From assembly GCF_027587205.1 (NCBI RefSeq), contig NZ_JAPDOD010000002.1:372001-436000 (forward strand): a stretch of 64,000 bases of DNA, read 5' to 3'. The notes under the pieces were generated by a model. The model made no database searches. It saw only the letters and a program-made list of their open reading frames with translations, and was not told the origin of the DNA. The DNA comes from Solirubrobacter ginsenosidimutans. GTDB taxonomy: Bacteria; Actinomycetota; Thermoleophilia; Solirubrobacterales; Solirubrobacteraceae. The position numbers and the translations under genes were made by a program. Shown here one piece after another: positions 49,591-57,254 of this stretch (position 1 is the first letter of the stretch; each line of letters opens with the position of its first letter).

Positions 49591-50877
49591 CTACGCGAGC
49601 ACCCGCTCGCGTTCGCGGCGCGGCTTGGGCTCGGGGAGCTCGACGAGGATCGCGCCCTCGCCGGTGGCGTAGGCCTCCTCGCCGTGGGCCACCAGGTCCA
49701 TGCCCAGCGCCTCTTCCTCCGCGTTCGCGCGCAGCGGCGCCACGAGCGCGATCAGCTTCAGCAGCACGTACGTCGCCGCGAACGCATACGCGGGCGCGGC
49801 CAGCACCGCCAGCAACTGCTTGCCGAGCTGCCCGAGGTCGCCGTACAGAGCACCGTCGGCGACCCCGTTCCAGGACTGCTGCGCGACCAGCCCGATGAAG
49901 ACGATCCCGGTGAGCCCGGCGATGCCGTGGGCGGCGAGGACGTCGAGCGTCTCGTCCACCCGCCAGCGCGGGCGGAACATGATCACCGCGTAGCTGGGCA
50001 GCGCCGCGACGATGCCGAGCACCATCGCCCACAGCGGCGAGATGAACCCCGCCGCGGGGGTGATCCCGACGCAGCCGACGACGATCGCCGTCGCCGCCCC
50101 GATCGCCGTCACCTGGCGCGAGCGCAGCAGGTCGAGCACGAACCAGGTCGCCAAGGCGCAGGCGGGCGTCAGCAGCGTGTTGACGAACGCGAGCACGCCC
50201 GCGTCCGACGCGCCGAACCCGGACCCGCCGTTGAATCCGAACCACCCGAACCACAGCAGCCCCGCGCCCAGCAGCACGAACATCGAGTTGTGGGGGAGGA
50301 ACGCCTGGCGCCCGTAGTCGCGCCGCGCGCCCACCACCAGCGCCGCCGCCAGAGCCGAGAAGCCCGACCCCATCTCGACCGGGATGCCGCCCGCGAAGTC
50401 CAGCGTCCCGCCCGACTGAAGCCACCCGCCGCCGAACGCCCAGTGCGCGAGCACGCCGTAGACGAGCACCGACCACAGCGCGGCGAAGACGAGGAACGGC
50501 GCGAACCGCATCCGCTCGACCACCGCGCCCGCCACCAGCGCGGTCGTGACGATGCAGAACGTCGCCTGGAAGGCGAAGAACAGCAGGTGCGGGATCTTCG
50601 TCCCCTCACGCGGCGCGAACGCCACGCCGTCGAGGAACGCGTGCCCGAACCCGCCGATGAAGCCGTTCCCCGGAGCGAACGCGAACGAGTACCCGATCAG
50701 CGCCCACGTGATCGTCGCCACCGCCAGCGCGGCGACGCACATCATGAACGTGTTCAACGTGTTCTTGGAGCGCACCAGCCCCGCGTAGAAGAGTCCCAGC
50801 GCCGGCGTCATCAGCAACACCAGCGCGGTGGCGGCGAGCATCCAGGCGGTGTCGCCCGCGTCGATCCCCGGCGCCAT
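49591..50877 (-). CDS. amt: Ammonium transporter
   Basis: This 428-aa Amt/Rh protein begins GDTAWMLAATALVLLMTPALGLFYAGLVRSKN (typical first helix) and has about eleven spans. The conserved features include FAGGIPVEMGSGFSALAAALV, LGAGLLWFGWFGFNGG, twin His of the pore in VAAHGIAGLTGIV and the upstream HWAFGGGWLQ. It lies 1 nt after glnK on the same strand (TGATG junction), the usual amt-glnK pairing with PII control of transport. The order here puts glnK first. Confidence 0.93.
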   Translation of the reverse strand: MAPGIDAGDTAWMLAATALVLLMTPALGLFYAGLVRSKNTLNTFMMCVAALAVATITWALIGYSFAFAPGNGFIGGFGHAFLDGVAFAPREGTKIPHLLFFAFQATFCIVTTALVAGAVVERMRFAPFLVFAALWSVLVYGVLAHWAFGGGWLQSGGTLDFAGGIPVEMGSGFSALAAALVVGARRDYGRQAFLPHNSMFVLLGAGLLWFGWFGFNGGSGFGASDAGVLAFVNTLLTPACALATWFVLDLLRSRQVTAIGAATAIVVGCVGITPAAGFISPLWAMVLGIVAALPSYAVIMFRPRWRVDETLDVLAAHGIAGLTGIVFIGLVAQQSWNGVADGALYGDLGQLGKQLLAVLAAPAYAFAATYVLLKLIALVAPLRANAEEEALGMDLVAHGEEAYATGEGAILVELPEPKPRRERERVLA

Positions 50878-51230
50878 CAGGCACCCACCGGCGTGACCGC
50901 GGCGTTGTCGGTCTCGCCGGAGCGGATCCGCACGACCTGCTCGAGGTCGAGCACGAAGATCTTGCCGTCACCCACCTCGCCAGTCTGCCCGCCGGAGCAC
51001 AGCGCCTCGATCGTCGGCTCGACGAAGTCGTCGGACACCGCGATCTCGAAGCGGACCTTCTCGGTCAGCCCCACCCGGACCGTCGTACCGCGGTAGGTCT
51101 CGACCCGGTCGAACTCCCCGCCATGCCCCTGCACCCGGCTCATCGAGAACCCTCGCACCTCGGCGCGGTAGAGGGCTTCCAGCACCTCGTTCGTCTTCTC
51201 GGGACGGACGATCCCGATAACGAGCTTCAT
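50877..51230 (-). CDS. glnK: P-II-family nitrogen regulator (GlnK-like) without Tyr51
   Basis: This 117-aa PII protein begins MKLVIGIVRPEKTNEVLEAL and ends GDGKIFVLDLEQVVRIRSGETDNAAV, as in the family. The T-loop segment reads DRVETYRGTTVRVGLTEK. In E. coli numbering, the modified Tyr51 of YRGAEY is Val here (YRGTTV), so uridylylation or adenylylation at that residue cannot occur. ATP, ADP and 2-oxoglutarate sensing through the B and C loops may persist. The gene is coupled to amt, so AmtB block control is likely. Confidence 0.9.
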   Translation of the reverse strand: MKLVIGIVRPEKTNEVLEALYRAEVRGFSMSRVQGHGGEFDRVETYRGTTVRVGLTEKVRFEIAVSDDFVEPTIEALCSGGQTGEVGDGKIFVLDLEQVVRIRSGETDNAAVTPVGA

Positions 51231-51332
51231 CTGAAGTTGTCTCCCAGCTGTGGATCGGACTCTCCGCCCAGGAGCCTTTCCGCATCCGGGCCGAGCGTCT
51301 TTATCCACGTGTACGAACCGTCCGCCGAACGC

Positions 51333-52976
51333 TTATCCCTCCGTCAGACGAGCCCGGACCGCGGCTTGGAGGCCGCAGGTGTCCTCGGCCTCGTCGCGGA
51401 GCAGGAGCAGCGCGCGCCGATCCAGGCTGAGCGCGCGGTCCTGCTTACCCGCCACGAATGCCAGCCCCGCGCGGGCGTGAAGCACGTGCGCCTCGGTGTG
51501 TGAGCGCTCGTCGGCCGCGACGCCGGCGAGCATCCCGTCGGCCTCGTTGAGCAGCCCTTCGATGCGCGCCGGGTCGCGCAGCGCCTCGTCGACCCACGGC
51601 ACCACGAGGCCGAGGTGCGCCTCGGTGTCCGCGTCGCCGGCCGCCAGGACCTCCAGCAGCGCCTCGGCGACGGTCGTCGTCTGGTGGGCGAGGGCGAGGC
51701 GATCGAGCGGATCGAGCAGGTCGCGGCGGGCGGCCTCGCAGCGCGCGCGGTCGCCGAGCCACCCGTGGCCGAGCGCGGCCACGCCGAGCAATTGGTAGGC
51801 GTCCGACCACGCGTTGCCGCGGCGCTCGGCCGGCAGCGCCTCCTCGCCCCGGGCGATCAGGTCGCGCACGAGTTGCGCGTAGCGCAGGACCGTCTCCCGG
51901 TCGAGAGCGACGGCCCCGACGTTCTGCAGGATCCGCCGCGCAGCCGCCACCAGCGCGGCCGGATCGCGCGGGGCGTCCGGGCCTTCGTGCGCCGCGGCCT
52001 CGGCGGCCAGGAGCCGTACGCGGTCCTCGACCGTCGCCAGCCCGTTCGCGGGCCAATAGAACGGCACGCCGTTGTCGTCGCCTGCCAGCCGCAGCAGCGT
52101 CCAGACGCGGAACAACGCCTCCGGCGCCTGCGGGCCGTAGACGTCCTCCAGAGCTTGCACGTAGCGGCGAGCGGCGCGCCGGACCGACGCGTCGTCGCCG
52201 TGCAGCGCGCGCCAGAAGGCCGCGTCGCGGAAGCGATAGCGGAACAGCGACCGATCCGGCGCCTGGAAGAAGCCCAGCTCGTCGAGCGGGGCGTCCGGGT
52301 GCTCGTCATCCCACACGAGGTGATCGTCGAAGAGGTCGCTGAGCGCGTCCTCGTCCTCGTCGAGCACCCGCGCGAGCGCGGCGACCGTGAACTCCCGCCC
52401 TTCGAGCGCGGCGATCCGCAGGGTCTGCCGCGCGACCTCGTAGCCCTTGGCCTCGGCCTCGGGGCCGAGCGGGGCGAACGCGCGCCGCAGTTGCTCGTGC
52501 GCATCGTCGGCCACCGGCGCGGCTCCGGGGTCGAGCACCTGCAAGAGCCCTGTCTCGGAGAGCTCGGCGACGATCCCCACGTCCAAACCGGCGGAGGAGA
52601 TCGTCGCCACGACCACCAGCGGATGCGCGCGCAGCAGCGGCGGCAGCGCGCGCAGCAGGAAGTAGTCGCTCCAGTTGATCGTCGGCAGACCGAGGTCGAG
52701 GTCGGTCAGTGTGAGAACGGCGCCGTCCGATCCCAACCGCTCCTGCAGTGCGGCGATCAGCGCGTCCGGGTCCGTGTACGTCTCCTCGCCCGCCACGAAC
52801 GCGCCACGCGCGCCCGGCTCGTCGAACCCGCCCGTGAGCAACTCAGGCCCAGGCGCGCCGACCCGCCCCACGGGCGAGTCGGTTTCGAGCAGCAGCACGA
52901 CGCCGCGGCCGTCGCGCGAGGCGGCGGCGACCGCGTCCTCGATCGCGCCGAGGACGTCTGGAGTGAACGGGTACAC
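51333..52976 (-). CDS. Hypothetical protein, degenerate STAND/ATPase-like (547 aa)
   Basis: The N-terminal 190 residues have a RecA-like rhythm with hydrophobic strands (GRGVVLLLETDSPVG; AVLTLTDLDLGLPTINWSDYF; HPLVVVATISSAGLD). The Walker A loop is replaced, so nucleotide hydrolysis is unlikely. The remainder is helical and Arg/Ala/Leu-rich, like TPR regions of LuxR-type STAND regulators. No LuxR HTH follows. It may be a regulator or scaffold that lost its output domain. It is 102 bp upstream of glnK. GTG 52976 is the first start in frame. Confidence 0.55.
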   Translation of the reverse strand: MYPFTPDVLGAIEDAVAAASRDGRGVVLLLETDSPVGRVGAPGPELLTGGFDEPGARGAFVAGEETYTDPDALIAALQERLGSDGAVLTLTDLDLGLPTINWSDYFLLRALPPLLRAHPLVVVATISSAGLDVGIVAELSETGLLQVLDPGAAPVADDAHEQLRRAFAPLGPEAEAKGYEVARQTLRIAALEGREFTVAALARVLDEDEDALSDLFDDHLVWDDEHPDAPLDELGFFQAPDRSLFRYRFRDAAFWRALHGDDASVRRAARRYVQALEDVYGPQAPEALFRVWTLLRLAGDDNGVPFYWPANGLATVEDRVRLLAAEAAAHEGPDAPRDPAALVAAARRILQNVGAVALDRETVLRYAQLVRDLIARGEEALPAERRGNAWSDAYQLLGVAALGHGWLGDRARCEAARRDLLDPLDRLALAHQTTTVAEALLEVLAAGDADTEAHLGLVVPWVDEALRDPARIEGLLNEADGMLAGVAADERSHTEAHVLHARAGLAFVAGKQDRALSLDRRALLLLRDEAEDTCGLQAAVRARLTEG

Positions 52977-53004
52977 GCCCGAAGCATGACGCCAGAAGGG
53001 TCCT

Positions 53005-53220
53005 GAACGTCAACTGCGCCGGGATACCGACAGTTACGGGCCACGGAGAAGGAACGCGTGCCCCGTCGCACGCCTGGGCCCGGTCGCCGCGGTCGACCGT
53101 GTGCTCGATCAGGTTCGCTCGCGACGCGAGCGTCGAGTTTCTCGCGCTCTGCTCACGAAAGTCGACGCTCGCTCACCATCCCACCGCAGCGGCCCTTCCC
53201 ACCCGGCGCAGTTGACGTTC
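53005..53220. mobile_element. MITE-like element with 19-bp perfect inverted ends
   Basis: GAACGTCAACTGCGCCGGG (53005-53023) has its exact reverse complement at 53202-53220. The flanks read GTCCT (53000-53004) on the left and GTCCC (53221-53225) on the right, a possible 5-bp target duplication with one mismatch. The 216-bp unit contains no gene but includes the REP-like palindrome at 53126. It lies between the 547-aa gene and the CMD gene. Confidence 0.55.
53126..53172. repeat. REP-like 47-bp palindromic repeat, copy 2
   Basis: Arms GCGAGCGTCGA and TCGACGCTCGC flank a paired but diverged centre. It matches the copy at 9193 at about 38 of 47 positions and lies inside the MITE-like element. Confidence 0.6.
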
Positions 53221-53226
53221 GTCCCT

Positions 53227-53715
53227 CTACGCGCGGAACGCGTCGTCGATCGCGGCGCCGGAGACGTCCGCGGCGTAGTTGGCGAGCGTCGTGTAGGCGA
53301 CCTGCGCGATCACCTCGAGCGTCACCTCCGGCGAGAGCTCACTCGCGACGTGCCCGCGCTGCTCGAGCAGCGATTGCGTGAACGCCCGCAGCGCCTCGAG
53401 CCCCGAGTCGGCCATCGGCTCACCCGCCACCAGCGCGGCGATCAGCGGCTCGTCGCCGCCCTGCTTGCGCGCGAACGTGCTGTGCGCGGCGAGCGAGTAC
53501 GCGCAGTCGTTGTGCCGGCTCACGGTGATCCCGACGACCTCGCGCTCGAGGCCGGTGAGCGTGGTCGAGCGCAGCGCCGTCTGCAGGCCGACGAAGCCCG
53601 AGAGCGCCGCCGGCGAGGCCGCGATCGCCGCGGCGAGGTTCGGGATGAAGCCGATGTTGCGCTCCAGCGCCTGCAGGGTCTCGCCGGAACCGGGGTGAAT
53701 CGTGAAGGTCGTCAT
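53227..53715 (-). CDS. Carboxymuconolactone decarboxylase (AhpD-like) family protein
   Basis: This 162-aa helical protein follows the CMD pattern: LERNIGFIPNLAAAIAASPAAL, LTGLEREVVGITVSRHNDCAYSLAAHSTFARK and a C-terminal helical bundle. The redox pair of the family, Cys-x-x-Cys, is Cys-Ala-Tyr-Ser here, so the second cysteine is lost while the adjacent His stays. A normal peroxidase function is therefore doubtful. ATG 53715 is the first start. It is divergent from the XRE gene, with a palindrome between them. Confidence 0.85.
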   Translation of the reverse strand: MTTFTIHPGSGETLQALERNIGFIPNLAAAIAASPAALSGFVGLQTALRSTTLTGLEREVVGITVSRHNDCAYSLAAHSTFARKQGGDEPLIAALVAGEPMADSGLEALRAFTQSLLEQRGHVASELSPEVTLEVIAQVAYTTLANYAADVSGAAIDDAFRA

Positions 53716-53751
53716 GCCGAGCAGCCTGCGGGGGATCGGGGCGCCCGACAA

Positions 53752-53766
53752 TTCCCTCCGAGGGAA
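53752..53766. promoter_or_regulatory. 15-bp perfect palindrome between the CMD and XRE genes
   Basis: TTCCCTC-C-GAGGGAA is perfectly symmetric around its centre. It lies 36 bp from each start codon in the 87-bp divergent spacer. This is the classic place for an operator of the XRE regulator acting on both genes. Confidence 0.6.
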
Positions 53767-53802
53767 GTGCGCAACGCCCGCCGCGGACTTACAGTCGGCG
53801 GC

Positions 53803-54555
53803 GTGCAACCCAGCCCCGTCGGCGCCCTCCTGCAGCACTGGCGCGCCCAGCGCCGGATGAGCCAGCTCGCGCTCGCGACCGAGGCGGGCGTGACGGCCCG
53901 CCATGTCTCCTTCGTCGAGAGCGGAAGAGCGAACCCGAGCCGCGAGATGGTGCTCACGCTCACGCGCGCCCTCGACGTCCCGCTCCGCGAGCGCAACCAG
54001 GTCCTGCTCGCCGCCGGCTACGCGCCGCAGTACCGCGAGACGGGCCTCGACGACGCCGCGATGACCCACATCAGCAAGGCGCTCGACCGCATGCTCGAGC
54101 ATCACGAGCCCGATCCCGCGGTCGTGATGGACCGCCACTGGAACGTGCTGCGGACCAACCGCGCCGCAGAGGCATTGTTCGCCTGGCTGCTCGACGGTGA
54201 GCACCCCGGCGACCCGCCCAACGTCGTCCGGCTGATGTTCGGCCCGCTGCGCCCGCACGTCGCCAACTGGGAGCAGACCGGCGAGGCGCTCGTGCAGCGC
54301 ATCCACCGCGAGGCGATCGGCGGCGTGCCCGACCTCGTCACCCGCGCCCTGCTGGAGGAGGTCCTCGCCCTCCCCGGCGTCCCGCCGGCGTGGCGCACGC
54401 CCGACTTCGCGACCACCCCGCTGCCCGTCCTCCCGGTCGTCTTCGCCAAGGACGGCCGCGAGCGCCGCTACTTCTCGATGGTCACGACGCTCGGCACCCC
54501 GCAGGACATCACGCTGCAGGAGATCCGGGTCGAGTCGTTCTTCCCCGCCGGCTGA
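53803..54555 (+). CDS. XRE-family regulator with MmyB-like ligand domain
   Basis: This 250-aa protein has an N-terminal helix-turn-helix (LLQHWRAQRRMSQLALATEAGVTARHVSFVESGRANPSREM) and a C-terminal MmyB-type domain (VVMDRHWNVLRTNRAAEALFAWLL; PPAWRTPDFATTPLPVLPVVFAKDG). The family often controls neighbouring oxidoreductases; here the divergent gene is the CMD-like one. A TACAGT hexamer (53790-53795) would place transcription start at or near GTG 53803, suggesting a leaderless mRNA. Confidence 0.88.
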   Translation: MQPSPVGALLQHWRAQRRMSQLALATEAGVTARHVSFVESGRANPSREMVLTLTRALDVPLRERNQVLLAAGYAPQYRETGLDDAAMTHISKALDRMLEHHEPDPAVVMDRHWNVLRTNRAAEALFAWLLDGEHPGDPPNVVRLMFGPLRPHVANWEQTGEALVQRIHREAIGGVPDLVTRALLEEVLALPGVPPAWRTPDFATTPLPVLPVVFAKDGRERRYFSMVTTLGTPQDITLQEIRVESFFPAG

Positions 54556-54577
54556 CCGCCTGCCAGACTCGCGCGTC

Positions 54578-55585
54578 ATGTTTCGAGCCGCCCTTCTCGC
54601 CGTTCTCGTGCTCTTCATCGCACCGACGGCCGCCCGCGCCGCCGACGTCCGGGTCTACTTCACCAAGGGCGAACAGCTCGCGTACGTCACGCGCGACCTC
54701 GAAGCGACCCCGACCGCGGCGCTCGCCTCGCTGCTCGCGGGCCCGACCCCCGCCGAGCAGAAGAAGGGCTACGGCACGACGATCCCGCTCTCGGTCGTGC
54801 TGACCAGCGCGAAGGTCGACGGCGAGCGGGCCGACATCGAGCTGTCCGGCCCGTTCGAGGCCCCCGAGCCGATGCTCCACGCCCGCCTCGCGCAGATCGT
54901 CTACACGGTCACCGCGGTCGACAGCGACATCACCGACGTGCGCATCCTCGGCAAGACCTACACCCGTGCGGACTTCGGCCCCGAGCCGTTCACCCAGCCC
55001 AAGCCGCCGACCAAGAAGACCGCCGCGCCCGCCAACCCCAAGGACGTCCAGACCAAGCTGGCGAGCCTCGGCTACCTCCCGACCGACGCCGTGACCGGCA
55101 CGTGGGACTACCGGACGATGCAGGCCGTGATCGCCTTCCAGGCCTGGAGCGGCCTGTCGCGCGACGGCGTCGTCGGGCCGCAGACGCTGACCAAGCTCAC
55201 CGCCGCCGGCCGCCCGCTCCCGCTGGACCGCACGAGCAAGGGCAGGCGGGTGGAGATCTACCGTGCCCGCGGCGTCGTCCTGCTGATCAACAGCGGCAAG
55301 GTCGTGCGCGCGATCCACACCTCGACCGGCATCGGCGGCGACAGCCCGGACATCGGCACCCCGCCCGGCAAGTGGAAGATCTACCGCAAGGAGGTCAAGT
55401 CCTGGTCGGTCCCGTACAAGACCTGGCTGCCGTATGCCGCCTACTGGGTGGGCGGCTGGGCGCTGCACGGCTACGCCGACGTCCCCGCCCAGCCCGCCTC
55501 GCACGGGTGCGCGCGGCTGCCGCTCCCGGAGGCGAAGATCGTCTACGACTTCGTGTCCATCGGGACGCCGGTCCAGGTCATCTAG
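54578..55585 (+). CDS. Secreted L,D-transpeptidase with GerMN and peptidoglycan-binding domains
   Basis: This 335-aa protein has a signal peptide (LLAVLVLFIAPTAARA), a GerMN-like domain (VRVYFTKGEQLAYVTRDLEA; LASLLAGPT), a peptidoglycan-binding domain (VQTKLASLGYLPTDAVTGTWD; VIAFQAWSGLSRDGVVGPQT) and a YkuD-type catalytic domain. The active-site motif is HGYADVPAQPASHGCARLP, with the nucleophile Cys. Such enzymes form 3-3 cross-links or anchor proteins to peptidoglycan. It starts 22 bp after the XRE gene and ends 10 bp before the redox signalling trio. Confidence 0.92.
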   Translation: MFRAALLAVLVLFIAPTAARAADVRVYFTKGEQLAYVTRDLEATPTAALASLLAGPTPAEQKKGYGTTIPLSVVLTSAKVDGERADIELSGPFEAPEPMLHARLAQIVYTVTAVDSDITDVRILGKTYTRADFGPEPFTQPKPPTKKTAAPANPKDVQTKLASLGYLPTDAVTGTWDYRTMQAVIAFQAWSGLSRDGVVGPQTLTKLTAAGRPLPLDRTSKGRRVEIYRARGVVLLINSGKVVRAIHTSTGIGGDSPDIGTPPGKWKIYRKEVKSWSVPYKTWLPYAAYWVGGWALHGYADVPAQPASHGCARLPLPEAKIVYDFVSIGTPVQVI

Positions 55586-55595
55586 GGTTTCAGTC

Positions 55596-57254
55596 ATGGA
55601 GGCATCGGAGCCGCGCCGTCGTCGCCCCGCGATCGTCGCCGTCGACGACGAGCCCGCAGTGCTCGCCGCCGTCGCGCGCGACCTGCGGCGCCAGTTCGGC
55701 GAGCGCTACAGGATCGTGCGCGCGACCTCGGGCGCGGAGGCGCTCGACGCGCTCAAGGAGCTCGTCACCCGCGGCGAGCAGGTCGCGCTGCTGGTCGCCG
55801 ACCAGCGCATGCCCGGCATGGCCGGGACGGAGTACCTCGTCGAGGCGCGCAAGCTTGTTCCGGACGCCAAGCGCGTCCTGCTGACCGCCTACGCCGACAC
55901 GGAGGCCGCGATCCAGGCGATCAACGAGGTCGACCTCGACTACTACCTGCTCAAGCCCTGGGACCCGCCGGAGGAGCAGCTCTACCCGGTGGTCGAGGAC
56001 CTGCTGACCACGTGGGAGGCGGGCGCGGCGCTGGAGTCCGGCGGCGTGCGCGTGATCGGCCATCGCTTCAGCCGCGACTCGCACGACCTGCGCGACTTCC
56101 TCGCCCGCAACCGGGTCCCGATGCGCTGGCTGGACGTGGAGCGCGACGCCGAGGCGCGCGAGCTGCTGACGATGACGGGGGTCGAGAAGGAAGGGCTCCC
56201 GGTCGCGCTGCTGGAGGACGGCACCGTGCTCGAGCACCCGACCGTGCGCGAGCTCGCCGAGCGCCTCGGCGTGTCGGTCGCGCCGACGGCCGAGCACTAC
56301 GACCTCGTGATCGTCGGCGGCGGCCCGGCCGGCCTCGCCGCCGCCGTCTACGGCGCGTCGGAGGGCTTGAAGACGGTCCTGGTCGAGCGCGAGGCGCCGG
56401 GCGGGCAGGCGGGGATGTCGAGCCGGATCGAGAACTACCTCGGCTTCCCGAGCGGCCTGTCGGGCTCCGATCTCGCGCGCCGTGCGGTCGACCAGGCACG
56501 CCGCCTGGGCGCCGAGCTGCTGACGATCCAGGACGCGGTCGGCCTCACCGCCGAGGGCGCCGGCCGGCTCGTCGAGCTCTCCGGCGGCAGCACGCTGAGC
56601 GCGAACTGCGTGCTCGTCGCCTCCGGCGTGTCCTATCGCCAGCTCACGGTGCCGGGCTTCGAGCGCCTGACCGGCAAGGGCATCTACTACGGCGCGGCGC
56701 TGACCGAGGCGCGCTCCTGCCAGGACCAGCACGTCGTCGTGATCGGCGCGGCCAACTCCGCCGGCCAGGCCGCGGTGTTCTTCAGCCGGTACGCCGGCCG
56801 CGTCACGATGCTCGTGCGCGGCGAGAACCTCGAGAAGTCGATGTCCAGCTACCTGATCGACCAGATCGCGGCGCTTGAGAACATCGAGGTCCACACCAGC
56901 GCGCAGGCCGTGCTGGCCGAGGGCGACGGGCACCTCGACACGCTGACGATCCGCGACGTCAATGGCGAGCGGCGGGAGAAGGTCGACGCCGCGTTCGTGT
57001 TCATCGGGGCGGCGCCGCGGACGGAGTGGCTCGAGGGGGTCGTCGCGCGCGACGAGCACGGCTTCATCCTCGCCGGCCTGGACGCCAAGGCCGCGGGCTG
57101 GCCGCTCAAGCGCGACCCGTTCCTGTTGGAGACATCCGTGCCCGGCGTGTTCGTCGCCGGCGACGTGCGCTCACGCTCGATGAAGCGCGTCGCCAGCGCC
57201 GTCGGCGAGGGCTCGATGTCCGTCTCGCTGGTCCACGAGTACCTCGCCGAATGA
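55596..57254 (+). CDS. Response-regulator receiver fused to a thioredoxin-reductase-like flavoprotein
   Basis: Residues 10-125 are an intact receiver (acidic pair at 17-18, phospho-acceptor Asp69 in LLVADQRMPGM, Lys120 in LLKPWD). Residues of about 150-225 form a small thioredoxin-fold-like segment without a CxxC (HDLRDFLARNRVPMRWLDVE). From 235 on there is a TrxR-type FAD/NAD domain: VIVGGGPAGLAAAVYGA, APGGQAGMSSRIENYLGFP, VIGAANSAGQAA and GVFVAGDVRS. The CATC redox pair of TrxR is gone; only Cys375 in RSCQDQH remains. The ATG overlaps nothing upstream, but its stop overlaps the kinase gene (ATGA). Confidence 0.9.
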   Translation: MEASEPRRRRPAIVAVDDEPAVLAAVARDLRRQFGERYRIVRATSGAEALDALKELVTRGEQVALLVADQRMPGMAGTEYLVEARKLVPDAKRVLLTAYADTEAAIQAINEVDLDYYLLKPWDPPEEQLYPVVEDLLTTWEAGAALESGGVRVIGHRFSRDSHDLRDFLARNRVPMRWLDVERDAEARELLTMTGVEKEGLPVALLEDGTVLEHPTVRELAERLGVSVAPTAEHYDLVIVGGGPAGLAAAVYGASEGLKTVLVEREAPGGQAGMSSRIENYLGFPSGLSGSDLARRAVDQARRLGAELLTIQDAVGLTAEGAGRLVELSGGSTLSANCVLVASGVSYRQLTVPGFERLTGKGIYYGAALTEARSCQDQHVVVIGAANSAGQAAVFFSRYAGRVTMLVRGENLEKSMSSYLIDQIAALENIEVHTSAQAVLAEGDGHLDTLTIRDVNGERREKVDAAFVFIGAAPRTEWLEGVVARDEHGFILAGLDAKAAGWPLKRDPFLLETSVPGVFVAGDVRSRSMKRVASAVGEGSMSVSLVHEYLAE

